DNA of 64,000 nt from Cordia subcordata (GCA_028554755.1 JAPTOF010000015.1:1736001-1800000), one strand, 5' to 3'. Positions 31,758 through 43,280 are shown, counted from the first letter of the stretch. Notes: generated by a model from the letters alone, not told the origin. Numbers and translations: made by a program.

Positions 31758-33251
31758 TGATGTGTTTACACCAGCAAGTGCATGGGTCATATGTAGTGAA
31801 GCATGCAAGTACTAGGCCATTATTCCTCAAGGAGGCTATCTTACTTCGGCCTTTACATGCTTGTGTGTAGAGAGTAGCTATATGCATGGGGGTGCTTTCC
31901 TTAGGAAAGAAGGGAGCTCGAGACAATGGAAAATAAACCTAAAGTAGCCTAATCTAATGGAGAAACTATAGGTGCCAATCTAATGAAATAAAGATCTACA
32001 AGGTAAAAAGAGGCCTCGAGCTATTGTGTTGCAACTAGATTTGGGCTATGATAATAGTTCGGGCTGTCTATGGCTTGATTGCTCTCCTTTGTGTTGATTA
32101 ATGTCCTATTTGAGGCTAACCTAATAGTATTGTTTCAGACTAGAGATTAGACTCCTAGAGCATTAACAAGTGTTAGTGGGTACCCTTTAAATATTGTGTC
32201 ATACTAAAGGTATACTCCTACCCTACAAGTCATCAATTAAGCATATTAATCAACACACTTAGTTGCAAATAGGGCTTATGCCTTTAACATGGATTAAGGC
32301 TAAGATGACACCACTACAGATAGCTTTTAAGCACAAAATAACATGTGAAACTTCACTTACACATTTTAACAAACACATAAACATGTTTGATTATTGACAC
32401 ATAGACATATTGATTCATGCCATTGATCAATGTAAAGAAGCATGTATTAATAGCTAAAGATATACACAAATCCTTTATTCAAAGCCTAATCTAATATACA
32501 ACAACAAACACCCAAAGATCTAGCCTAATTTAACAACATATTTACAAGAAATAGAAAGAGAACAAGAAGAACTCCCTTAAATCTTGCTTCGAAATCCGTA
32601 CAATTCCTTTAAATCCTTGTTAAATGCTTTTAATTCTAGCTTGGTTTAGATGATGGTTTAGGATGTTTGGTGAAGTGGATAGAGGGTTAGGGTTTATTAG
32701 GTTTTAAGAAAATAAAGTTCCTCTCCTTGAAAATGAGCTAAAAATGCACTTTTAAAGCTTTAGCATACTCTGTTGGACTCCCAGCCGATAGACTGGCTAG
32801 ATATCTTTGGTCTACCGGCAAAATTTCATTGCATTCTAGTCTTGCCAATCTCCCTCTGCCAGTCGACCGATAAGAACATGAAAGGTGATTGGTAGAACTA
32901 GTTTTGCCCCATAACTTGCTCGTTTTGGCTTCGATTCGCATCCTTATTTTTTCTATCTCATACGGCTTCTGGAAACATCCAAAGCCATTTTTCTTCATCT
33001 TTTCATCTTTAAATCACCCTCAAGTTTTGTTCTTGGGCCTGCGCATCTACAAGTTCATTTCTTTCTCCCAAAATGTGCCTAAAATACGAAATAAAGCACT
33101 TAGTGTGTAGCATTTATGCATTTTGACACCTATATGCACAAATATGACTAATAGTGCACAAATGCAACCCTAAATACACTCAAACAAACTTAAATACCTT
33201 GTAAAGTGTGTACAAACACTATATACAAACACACACAACATGCACGCATCA
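31758..33251 (-). repeat. Element F 5' LTR
   Basis: About 1494 bp; plus-strand ends TGATGTGTTTACACC and CACGCATCA. It differs in sequence from A/B LTRs but shares the layout (CACATAGACAT-type stretch, GTCGACCG motif near 32860, 3' GTGCATGGGTC end). Confidence 0.65.
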
Positions 33252-34400
33252 CATACTAAGTCATCACACATTAGTTGCAAATTGAGATCACGCCATTAGC
33301 ATGGATTAGGCTAAGATGAGACCACTACTGAAAGCATTTAAGCACAAAAGAGTACATACATCTTCACTTAGGCATTTTATCAAACACATAGACATATTTG
33401 ATTATTAGTACATAGACATATTGATTTTTGTTATTAATCAATGTAAAGAAGCATGTATTAAGAGTCATAGATGCACAGAAATCCTTTATTCATACCCATA
33501 ATCTAATAGACAATATCAATCAACCATAGATCTAACTTAATTACAAAGCATATTTACAAGAATGAGAAAAAGGAATAAGAAACTCTCATTCAAACCCTTG
33601 CTCAAATCCAAAGCAAATCTCTTCAATCCTTTGTTACAAGTTTCAACCGTAGTTTAGTTGGGTATGAGATGGTCATTTTGGGGTGTTTATTGAATGGGAT
33701 TAGGGTTAGGTTGAAATGGGCTTAAAGAAAAATGAAGTTCCTCCCTTCAAAATGAGCTAAAAACCCTAAAATATAGTCTTTTTGCTACAAAAGTCGATCG
33801 CCAAGTCGATCTCCTAGCCAAAATTAAGTGAGACTGACCAAATTGATCGCATTCTTGACAGGGTCAGTCTCTAAGGTCGGTCAGCTGACCCTGGGTAGGG
33901 GTTGACTGGCCTTCAGCTCAATTTGCTCTAAACTTTCTCGTTTTGGCTCTGATTCGCGCCTGGTTTTTCCTATTGCCTTATACCACTTCCAGGGACCTCC
34001 AAAGCTATTTTTCTTCATATTTTCATCCCTATAAACATCTTCAAACTTTGTCCATGCCTTCCATGGTTGCAAGCTCCAAATTCTGCTCACTTTTGCCCAA
34101 TTGATTCGTTCTTTGTTTGGGAGCTTCCAAATGGCTTTTTATTCATTTCTTCTTATTCAAATCAACCCTAGCTTTGTTCCTTGATCCAATAATCATCAAT
34201 TAAGCTTAATTACTTCTCCCAAAATGTGCCTAAAACTCAAAATAAGGCAGTTAGTGTAACATTTATGCATTTAACACTTATATGGGCATATATGACTAGT
34301 TGTGCATAAATGTAACCTTAAATATAGTCAATTATGCCCAAAACACCCTAAAAAATGTATGTAAACATTATATACAAATATACACACATCACACACATCA
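33252..34400 (-). repeat. Truncated second copy of the element F LTR
   Basis: Parallels 32200-33251 (for example TTAGTTGCAAAT, CATAGACATATTGATT, CTCCCAAAATGTGCCTAAAA) with indels and an extra segment near 34100-34200. It ends TCACACACATCA at 34400 without a polypurine tract beyond. Two LTR copies abut directly. Confidence 0.65.
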
Positions 34401-34546
34401 ACCTGTAACTCTTTGAATTTATTCACTTCAACATTCCATGAAAAAACTGAGTTAGGATAATGAACAAACAGAGTTTGCATAGTAAACAAACATCTATAAT
34501 GTCTGTTTTCACTTGAATGTTCTATGAACAAACAAAGTTTATATTG

Positions 34547-34795
34547 TGAACAAACATATGTGACTATTTCAATTAATTTCAGTTGTGAACAGATATTGTG
34601 ATGAATTGTGAATTTTTAATGAACAAATAGATTATGGATTCTGAACAAACATTTGTGACTGTTTCAACCAATTTCAATTGTGAACAGATATTATGATTAA
34701 TTGTGAACTTTTAGTAAACAAATAGATTATGAATTGTGAACAATAATGTTTTCATTCTGAACAAAAATATGTGACTATTTCAACTAAATAGGTGA
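34547..34795. repeat. Degenerate ~95-bp tandem repeat
   Basis: Units start TGAACAAACATATGTGACTA (34547), TGAACAAACATTTGTGACTG (34642) and TGAACAAAAATATGTGACTA (34758). The stretch from 34401 is rich in the same TGAACAAAC word. Lies just before the FAR1 remnant. Confidence 0.75.
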
Positions 34796-34817
34796 CAATA
34801 ATGATTTAAAGATTAGT

Positions 34818-34961
34818 GAAACTGAAACATCATATCTAATTGACATAAAAGTGCTAGAAAAGAAAGATGTATTTGAATTATACAATGACTATGCATATAT
34901 AAAAGGATTTGGTGTTAAAAAAGAAAGAAGAGATACAAGAAAAAAAATAATGTGCCTCTAA
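34818..34961 (+). pseudogene. FAR1-type DNA-binding domain remnant
   Basis: An open frame of 47 codons ending TAA at 34959-34961. It contains DVFELYNDYAYIKGFGVKKE followed by a Lys/Arg run and MCL, the pattern of the FAR1/FHY3 zinc-cluster domain (E-x-Y-x-x-Y-A-x-x-x-GF-x-x-x-K). That domain is found in Mutator-derived transcription factors and in Mutator-like or related transposase genes. Only the start of the domain survives: its later Cys/His ligands, a transposase core and a SWIM motif are not visible downstream. Probably a transposon relic or gene fragment rather than a working gene. Confidence 0.7.
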
Positions 34962-36204
34962 CAAAGCAAATCTCAATTAGTCAACAAAAATAAACAAATA
35001 ATGTATGGGTTCAGAAAAAACATAGAAAATGTACTGAATAAACAGAATTTGCTTCCTAAACCAATAAACTACTACTACCAAAACAATACTTGTCTTCATT
35101 GCAGCAGTAGAAATTGATCAAATGTTTAAACAACATATTTTCATGCATGGCAATAATAATTGATCCATCTCTTACTATTCAACATCACACTCCTCTAAGC
35201 GAGATACAGAGAATAGAGAAGTTGATGCAAATGGCCAACTTATTGCATATCCAAGCCCATAACAAAATATTATTGAGAGAATTTTTTTCCTTTGACTTTA
35301 TAGTCCCTTTAGCCAATTGTATAAACAATGAAAATTAAAATCTTGCAATTTCTTTAAATAATGTTCCCACCCTACTTGTAGAACTCATTTTTGGCTTTAA
35401 ATTTGAGTTAAACTTCTTTGATATTGTATACAAATAGACTAGTAAGTTTGATATACAAGTTTGTTCAATGGCTTTATACTCTTTATTCACTGGTGTAGCA
35501 CTATTTGTCCAGTGACCAAATATAGCTTTGGAAATTCTAGTTGCTTAATCAAAAGTGAAGCATTAACAAATGATTATATGTGTGTATTCTTTGCCTCGAT
35601 GTAGCAATAGTAATGGTTATATAGTCTTATTTTGCATATTGTCCCAATAATTTATTCTATTTCAAACTTATGTTTTATTTGGTATATGCTTATTGTAAGA
35701 TTTTTTTTAATGTAGAGAAGTATGGTACGGTTTGAGTTTCATAATATCTTTCTAATAAGATGTCTTATTTTTGTAGTTGTAAAAAGTAAAATAAGGATGC
35801 GTTGTTAAAATCTTATAAGAAAAACAGTAAAGTTTGTTTTGAATATCATATGATGCATGTGATAAGATATTTTAAATATTTATAAGATTTCTCTTCATTT
35901 CAATACCATAAACATCTTAAAATAAGATTATGTCAAAACAACCAATCAACACAGTAGGTCAAGAGAATGCACCAAATTACTCATAGGCAATACTAGGCCT
36001 ATGAACAAACAATACTAACTCAGTGTACGATTAAGAATTCTGATCAAACAAACATGGTAACTGTTGATCCAACACAGTGAATGAAGACAATGTACCAAAA
36101 TATTGAACAAATAGTACTAATTCACTGAACAACCAATGCTAAGTCACTAAATAAACACAAATTCTAAACAAAAACTATTCAATTCCATTAGTACTAAATC
36201 AACT
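34962..36204. other. AT-rich spacer, no gene recognised
   Basis: Frame 35114-35338 (+) matches nothing I know. 35690-35905 holds one copy of a dispersed repeat whose other copy is at 38620-38850. 36000-36200 again has TGAACAAAC-type words, which suggests the same mobile element brackets the FAR1 and Ulp1 pieces. Confidence 0.5.
35690..35905. repeat. Dispersed MITE-like repeat, copy 1
   Basis: Contains AATAAGATGTCTTAT (palindromic core AAGATGTCTT), TTGTAGTTGTAAAAAGTA and TAAGATATTTTAAAT. Colinear with 38620-38850. Ends not defined. Confidence 0.55.
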
Positions 36205-36545
36205 CAATATTCAATGGATTCATTGCATAAACACCATAATCAACTCTATTCTCCAAGTTCCTCCAAAACATTTCAACCATAGTAGGATCATAATATTTAA
36301 GTCCTTCAGCTTTAGGATGCTTCTGTCCCATCAAATGCCTTGACAATGCAACAATCTACAATTTACTAACACATAAACAACAATGTGAACAATTAACAAT
36401 AATACACTAAAGAAAGACCAAAACAATTACACCAACACAATTGTAAGGTCTATTACAACAATCTGGGTAACTTCTTCAGAGTAATCAAGGCCATGTGATC
36501 CCATATTATCTAGAACTTCAATCAAAAATAAAATTGCATGTAGTA
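36205..36545 (-). pseudogene. Ulp1-like (C48) protease remnant
   Basis: SUMO-protease-type domain often captured by plant transposons. Minus strand: about 36540-36460 reads FLIEVLDNMGSHGLDYSEEV, matching the region after the catalytic His. After a break, 36335-36205 reads HPKAEGLKYYDPTMVEMFWR, then NRVDYGVYAM. Plant Ulp1 proteins have D-C-G-V at the nucleophile, so the catalytic Cys is Tyr here and the enzyme would be dead. The His-containing part is not visible. It runs towards the FAR1 remnant on the opposite strand. Family assignment rests on remembered motif spacing. Confidence 0.6.
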
Positions 36546-38619
36546 ATCAGATGAAAAATAAAATCGAATGCAGCAATCAACCAAAAATGGAGAAAAAATA
36601 GAGCAAAAATTTTAAAAAAAATAAACCTTCTACTTTACTTTACCAAACAACCCCTTGCCCTATCTAAAACAGAGCAAAATTAAATAATAGATTAAACCAA
36701 AAATAAAATTGCATGCAATAATGGAACAAAAACGGAGAAAAAATGGGCAAAAAGTCACAAAAATACCATCTCCTTTGTCTAAAATATCTCAAGAGAGAGA
36801 AAAATTAGGGTTTCTTCATGCTATGATTGTGCCTCTAACTGTGTGCTTAATCGTGCGTTGTAACTGAGAGAAGTAAGAGAGATGAGTTAGAGAAAGATTC
36901 AAAGTTAGAGAGAGTTAGAGTTAGAGTTAGAGTGAAAGAGAAAAAGTAAGAGCATATGAGTCACAATGAGACTATGCTGCATCAATTGCTTTTTTCCTCT
37001 TTAAATAAGCACATGCAATCACAAGCCTGCAAGTGCGTAGTACTACGGGTACACCATAGTGAAGGTTTATAGTATAATTTGCGCACTTTCTTATAATTTG
37101 TCTAATTAATTGATTAATCCCTATGTTTTAAAACTTATCAAGTTACTTCCTTACGTTTTTCAAAAAATGGCATGTTTCCCCCTTGTAGTTTGTTTAATTA
37201 ATTAGGTTACCCTCTTATGGTTTATCTATTTGGCTAATTACTTGCCTCTATTTTTATAACTTGCCATATTACCCCTTATATTTTTCAAAAGGTTGCATAA
37301 TCACCTTTTTTTTTTACATTATTTTCTAAAAATTAACATACTTCTATGAAAATACATAGCACATTCAACTGTTACCACTCATATATGCAAAAAGAATACA
37401 CGAATAATGCACAAAAAGTTAATTTAAATAAAAATATTACGGTGGGAGATTAGAAGGATAAAGTTAGAACTTGACACTTTAGCACTCCGAAGAGAAGAGA
37501 GCTTGACATTTTAATTCTATTTTTGTCACGTCAACTTTATTTTTGACACGTCAACCTAATTAATGATTTATTATTTAGTTAAATATAATCTATGATTATT
37601 TTTGTCCCTATTAAATACATTTGTCTCGTTTAGTGTTTAAGACATAACTTTTTAGAAAATTAGTATATCATTACATTTTGAATATTAAATTTATTTATTA
37701 TTAGCAAACGACAAAACACAAATATTCAAATTGACCATGTATTGACCACATGTACCACAATTAGAGCTAATATATGAATGCATATCTATGCACCTACTTT
37801 AGTATGTGTACCATAAAAGTTTCGCATGAAAATTCATGCATATTTCCTGAAGCATAACAACATGCGAAAGTCTGATACATGAATGCATCTATGCACATCT
37901 TTCACAAATTTGGCCAATTTGACCACTAATTCATTCATGAATATGACCTCAAAGAGAGAGGGGAAAAAAACTATATACGAAACTATATCAATGTCATTGA
38001 CACATCTAAAAGTACAAGTAAATAGATTTTCAGTTCTATAAATATGATAAAATCTTTCTGCTAAAAGATCTAGAAACAGGTAGGAAGTAATGTCAATCCA
38101 ATTTAGAATTGTTAAGAATGTGGAGTAGACTAAATTCTAACCAAAACTATGCATTCATTGGTTTTGAGATGTTGCTTTTAGATTCAGAGACAAATTTTCT
38201 ATTTTCTTTCATTTATGGCTTTTGATGAAGTCTAGTTTACAAAAATGAAGTTATTTCAAAAAATCAAAATAGATAAACTAGCAAAGACCTTAATTGAATA
38301 GATTGTTGGGTAATAAAATATTTTTTGTCAAATAAATTTCGAAAGATTCATATTTAATTAAAAATTATTATAATTGCTTATAAATGGAAAAAAATTAAGT
38401 TTAATTTAAACCTGCGCTCTGCATGGGCAAAAGTTCTTATATTATGCATATGTGTGTATGTGTGTGTCTATGTATGTATGTGTAGTGTGTATGTACGTGT
38501 GTCAACTAGCAGAATGGTACACGTTAATTGAGATAGTACTAATCTTCCTCTAGATGCAAATTGTAATTTCGATGGTTACCGTATTAACATTAAGATGCTT
38601 AATTATTATGAGATGATAT
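36546..38619. other. AT-rich intergenic DNA, no gene recognised
   Basis: Includes a GAGTTAGA-type purine-rich tract (36840-36960) and ordinary AT-rich unique-looking sequence. No frame above noise and no clear element ends. Confidence 0.5.
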
Positions 38620-38850
38620 ATGCTTATAATACGATACTTTTTTATATAGAAAAGTATAACTTGTTTTCAGTTTCATAATTAATTTATGATAAGATGTCTT
38701 ATCTCTGTAGTTGTAAGAAATAAGATAAGAATGAATTCTTTTTATCTTATATGATAAAAAGTATGATTTATTTTGAGTTTTCATATAATACATTTAATAA
38801 GATGTCTCTTAATCTTATGAAATGTTTAAATGTTATAAAATGTCTCTTTA
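38620..38850. repeat. Dispersed MITE-like repeat, copy 2
   Basis: Colinear with 35690-35905: GATAAGATGTCTTATCT, TGTAGTTGTAAGAAATA, AATAAGATGTCTCTTAATC. Several internal GATAAGA/TCTTATC palindromes. Confidence 0.55.
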
Positions 38851-39222
38851 TTAAAAAAAAATAAGTATTTTAAGATAAGTTTGTTCGAAACACACTATAA
38901 CATGTCACAGGTGCAAAAGTCCTAGATTTGTATAAGAACCTTTTTGTTAACCTTATCATGAGCACCTCTAAAATATTTCATAAGCCTTGAACAATATAAC
39001 TTTATTTCATAATAACTATGTTTCTCAAAATTAGCCATGGTTGCAACTAGAGGCTACTTGAATAGATTTATTCCAAACAAATGCAAATGAATATGATTAA
39101 TTGGAGAAGCCTCCATAGATCAATTATCAGCCCCTATACCATGCACCATATGCACACTGCTCCATGTGAGCATTATACATCGTACTATGCATGAATATTA
39201 TGCACACAATACGTAACAATAC

Positions 39223-39745
39223 ATGTGTTCAAAATTATTATATTATATGTTCAAAATTCTTATATTATATATACAAAACTCTTTTATTAAGCTTCCAACA
39301 TGTTTAATACTCTTATATTTCATGTTCAAAAGTTTAAAAATAAGTTCACAAAATAAAAATTATAATCTTATAAATTTTACTCTATATTCAAAACTCTTAT
39401 TACATGTTCAACATTTTAAAAGCAAGTTCACAAAAATAAAAATTATAATCTCATAAATTTTATGCTCTATATTCAAAACTTCTATGTTACATGCTCATAG
39501 ATTATATTTATGTTCAAATTCTTATATTATATGTTCAAAACTCTTATATTAAGCTATAAACATATTCAAAACTTTTATATTACATGTTCAAAAGTTTAAA
39601 AGCAAGTCAACAAAATAAAAATTATAATCTCATAAATTTTACACTCTATGTCCAAAACTCTTATATTACATGCTTATAGATTATATTCTATATTCAAAAC
39701 TAACATATTCAAAAATTTAAAAGTAAGTTCACAAAACTTTAATAA
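39223..39745. repeat. Degenerate AT-rich tandem repeat block
   Basis: Repeats of ATGTTCAAAA...CTTATATTA and of AAGTTCACAAAATAAAAATT (near 39345, 39425, 39605 and 39725). Copies are about 80-180 bp apart with indels. Apparent frames here are composition artefacts. Confidence 0.7.
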
Positions 39746-41016
39746 ACGAAACAGACGAATTTAATTTAGTCAAAACATCAAACACTAAATCTGCATTACT
39801 TTTCCTTCAATAGATCAATCACTTCAGACAACACAAGGGCATCTCACTCTTTTTATATCTTCTTCATGTTATAAATCTTCCTAATTATTTTTTTGACATT
39901 ATTTTTCTAAATCCTATAGAAAAAGCATGCTATGAAGAGAACCAAAAAAAAAAAAAGGAAAAAGGTAAATGATTACAGCAATGGTCTAATAACCATGCAG
40001 GTAACGTGATACATATTTGTAATTATGGTTTGTAACTAAGATCTTTGCTTCTCTGTATGTGTGTGTATATATATGTACATACATACAATGATAGCAATAG
40101 CAAATATATGTCTGTGTTTTCATATATAGACCTAGAGGATTATGGAGAGGGAGGGAAAAGTGAAACAAATGAAGAAGAATAATAATAGGGAAGAAGAACG
40201 ATTGTGAGAAAACCAACTCAGTATTTCTTTTCTTTTTCTTTCATAATATGGGAGAGTGTGATTCACGCTCTAGAAGGAGCACAGTGCTCAAATGGTACAC
40301 AATAAGATGGGAACACGGAAAATTTTTAGATTAATTATAGAATGATTGTAATTATTGTGATAGAATTAAATTAATTGTTTATGATATTTTATAATTTTGT
40401 ATTTGAAATATAGTTACTCTTTTTATTTCAATTTTTTATTGTACTTTTGAGTAACAGATCTGTAATTATAATATATTGAGATATGTCAAAACTAAATTTG
40501 TCGATTTATTTAAAAGTTATCACTCCACTTTAATTAATGCATTTTTTTTTCAACTCGAAGAACAATTCTAAAACTTTTATAGATAAGCATGTTCTCTGGT
40601 TTCCTAAGTTTTTCTAAACTGAAATATTTAAAAATTATTAAAAAGTAAACACAATTTTCAGTTTTCTAAAGCAAAAAATTATTTTTAATTTTTAATAATA
40701 TTCTACTTTAAAAAATCTCTTTTCCATTTTTCTATCCTCATCTTTAAGAACATCAAATTGATAATAAACGAGAAAATCTATGTAACCAAAACAATCACAA
40801 AATAGACTATAAAAATTGGCAATACATAAAAATAAATAAATAATTATATATTATCACATCAATATATGATCAAACTAAAAATAAAAAGACCTTGCACTCC
40901 ATCCAAAAGTTGATGAAGGCTCAATATTACCTAGATGACAAAAATGCAAACATACATTCCTAGCCTCCAAGTATACAAAGGTAGTTTCATTATCTATTCA
41001 AGATCTTGCAAATTAC

Positions 41017-41020
<4 letters not shown>
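39746..41020. other. AT-rich intergenic DNA
   Basis: No supported gene. Includes a purine run (39940-39965), and 40250-41000 is plain AT-rich sequence. It forms the 3' flank of the proline-rich gene and ends in a (TA)n run at 41021-41051. Confidence 0.5.

Positions 41021-41051
<31 letters not shown>
41021..41051. repeat. (TA)n microsatellite
   Basis: Uninterrupted TA dinucleotides just beyond the stop codon of the proline-rich gene. Confidence 0.9.
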
Positions 41052-41054
<3 letters not shown>

Positions 41055-41069
41055 GTATTTATTTATTTT

Positions 41070-41630
41070 CTATGGGCTTGCTGTGGGTGTTGGTGCTTCA
41101 ACAAAGGGTATGGTAATGGTTGGCAGTGGAGTTTCTGGCAGAGGAGGCAACGAGACCTTAGGGATCGATGGCATGCTAGGCGGCAATGATGTTGGATTTG
41201 ACAAGGATGGATTTTTAATTGGTAGAGTATGCATTGATGGCATACTAGGCAATGATGGCAATGAAGCGGACTTGGACAAATGTGGCATGGCGGATGGGAA
41301 TGGTGGCAAAGTTGCCTCAGATAGGTCCAGCTGTGATGGCAATGGAGGCAAAGTTGCCTCAGGTAGGTCTGGCATTGATGGCATTGGAGGCAACGTTGCC
41401 TTGGGTAGGTCTGGCATGGATGGCAATGGAGGCAACGTTGCCTCGGGTAGGTTTGCCTTAGATGGCATTGGAGGCAAAGTTTCAGGTAGGTGTGGCATGG
41501 ATGGCAATAGCACAGATAGCCCAGGCAAACTTTGTGAAAGTTGGCGTGCTGCTTCCCCCATGTATATACCTAAGAATAATGATAACGCGATGATAGACAA
41601 AAGGACTAGAAAATGGTTAGAGACAGCCAT
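41070..41630 (-). CDS. Secreted proline-rich repeat protein (cell-wall type), intact
   Basis: 186 residues. I chose the ATG at 41630 because its context on the minus strand is AACAATGGC, close to the plant consensus; an in-frame ATG at 41657 would add nine residues. The N-terminus is a classic signal peptide (MAVSNHFLVLLSIIALSLFLGIYMGEA, quoted in outline: basic-poor start, about 18 hydrophobic residues, cleavage probably after GEA). The mature part has about 3.5 copies of a 14-residue unit of type DLPEATLPPLPSMP (residues about 50-110), then looser Pro/Ser/Leu repeats to the stop. No Cys beyond the signal region and no known enzymatic domain. It resembles PELPK-type and other hydroxyproline-rich wall proteins in organisation, by inference. 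It is the only undamaged host-like gene in the window. Confidence 0.75.
   Translation of the reverse strand: MAVSNHFLVLLSIIALSLFLGIYMGEAARQLSQSLPGLSVLLPSMPHLPETLPPMPSKANLPEATLPPLPSMPDLPKATLPPMPSMPDLPEATLPPLPSQLDLSEATLPPFPSAMPHLSKSASLPSLPSMPSMHTLPIKNPSLSNPTSLPPSMPSIPKVSLPPLPETPLPTITIPFVEAPTPTASP
41320..41490. repeat. 42-bp in-frame coding repeat
   Basis: Plus-strand unit of type GGCATNGATGGCANTGGAGG continuing CAACGTTGCC and GGGTAGGTCT. About 3.5 copies at a 42-bp period, matching the 14-residue protein repeat. Confidence 0.85.
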
Positions 41631-41703
41631 TGTTGATAATTTTGGATAGGGACTCAAAGTTTGATTGCTTATTTGAATGGTGAGAATAAGAAGTAACCGA
41701 GGA

Positions 41704-41712
41704 ATATATAGT
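41704..41712 (-). promoter_or_regulatory. TATA box of the proline-rich protein gene
   Basis: Minus strand CTATATATT about 75-80 bp upstream of the chosen ATG. A start about 30 bp downstream would give a short 5' leader of about 45 bp. Confidence 0.55.
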
Positions 41713-42076
41713 TAAAGGAATAACATGGTTGGAGGCTAAGTTTTGATGATGAGATATCGTTGCTCAAAGATGAACAAAAGAGGTCCGTTCACCTTCTAAA
41801 TTTCACAACCATGAAAATAGGTTTGTTGGTTAGCTTATGTATGTCGTGTTTGTTTAGCATTTTTACCATTTTTTAATTTTTAATTTTGTGGTATAATACA
41901 ATATTAGACTTGTGTCATTACCTAATAGATTTTCTATATAAATTTTGACCTCTAATTACAATGTCTCTTATCCACATAGTTAAGATGTACTTGTATCTAA
42001 CAAAATATTTAACATATATTACATATAAATTCTACTGCCAATCTCATTGGTGTAATTATATTTTGACTTTTTCTTT

Positions 42077-42477
42077 GGGTAAATGATTCATTTGATCTCT
42101 TATCTTAAATTTTTTTGACAATTAAGTTCTTTATCTTTAAAATGTGATAATTCAATCTCTTATCTTTTCAACTTGTGACGCTGTTAGTCCCAAACTCAAA
42201 AAAGTCAAAAAATTAATGAAGTTGGAGGATTAATCTTGTCATAAATTATGAAGATAAGGGACAAACAACTTCACAAATTATGAAAATAAGGGATTGATGT
42301 AGTCACAAATTATGAAATAAGGGATTGAAACACGTTATTTTTTTAATGTTTTTTGAACTTAGGACTAAAAGTGTCAGTAATTGTAATGATAAATAACGAC
42401 ATTGTCATGTTTTAAACATAGGGATTTAGTTGTCAAAAAAAAAAAAAAAAATAAGGGACTAAATAGGTCATTTATCC
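42077..42477. mobile_element. MITE, 401 bp, with 8-bp target duplication
   Basis: Ends GGGTAAATGATTCATTTG and (reverse complement) GGATAAATGACCTATTTAG. The similarity continues for about 30 bp. The flanks are an exact TTTTCTTT (42069-42076 and 42478-42485). The interior has repeated AAATTATGAAAATAAGGGA-type units and a poly-A run, no coding. TIR length suggests a Mutator-type source, but the 8-bp duplication would fit hAT, so the superfamily is left open. Confidence 0.75.
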
Positions 42478-42485
42478 TTTTCTTT

Positions 42486-43272
42486 TTATTGACAAGTAAT
42501 TTTACTCTAAAGAGATTAAAATATATTAAATATACATGTGACTCTTTTTCCAATCAAACCTTTTTGGGTGTACACAGGCAACTTGGGTAGTTTTACCATT
42601 AGTTTCTTATCCAAAATATTGATTTTAGTAGTTTATAATTTTATAAAACCAAAATCATCCAATTAAATAGAAAAGTTGATGGTTTCAGGTACAACAGTTT
42701 TTTAGTGGTTTTTGGCAGTTTGGAGGTTTTAAAATTTGGTTATCGCATACTTAACTATGAATATAATCACATTCATTTAACAATAATTTCCTAAATCCCA
42801 ATAACTACAAACCCAATAGTTCAATCCTCTAATATTTTTTTCACTATCAAGAGCTCTTTCTTATTTTATTTATTTGTTATTTTGTTTGGTGCACAAACTT
42901 AGAGACTAAGGTATGAAGAAAAGATCATAAGGTAGTAAGAGCGAAGAGTAGAGATTAAGAAAATAACACTAGGCGAGTACTTGTTAAAAGTAAAAAAGCA
43001 TAAATGTAAGTCATCAACTATATATACTATTTAAATTATATATATACACGAGTTCGATTCCCATAGGGGATTAGTACTCATTCCCGGCCACTTTTAGTTA
43101 GTGGTCATTACTGAGCGATCGCTTATGAGATGGCTGAATCTAGAAGCCGCCTCTCTCCCAACAAGCAAGACGTGATCACCACTTCTCTTAGTAACGGGCT
43201 TTATTGAATTCTTTCTTGGCCTTAAATGTCTTTTAATGGATCCTTGAACCTTCGAAAAACAAAATCTCCATG
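42486..43272. other. Intergenic DNA, no gene recognised
   Basis: AT-rich. A lone tRNA B-box-like GAGTTCGATTCC near 43050 has no A box upstream. Confidence 0.4.
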
Positions 43273-43280
43273 CATGTGTT

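Noticed and set aside
41083..41649. 188-codon plus-strand frame, Gly/Asp-rich
   Set aside because: Exact antisense of the proline-rich gene. The minus strand has the signal peptide, start context and TATA box; the open antisense frame follows from the repeat composition.
43040..43065. tRNA B-box-like GAGTTCGATTCC
   Set aside because: No A box at the proper distance and no cloverleaf; a similar GTTCGACTC near 43862 (-) lies in the hAT-like element. Neither supports a tRNA or SINE call.
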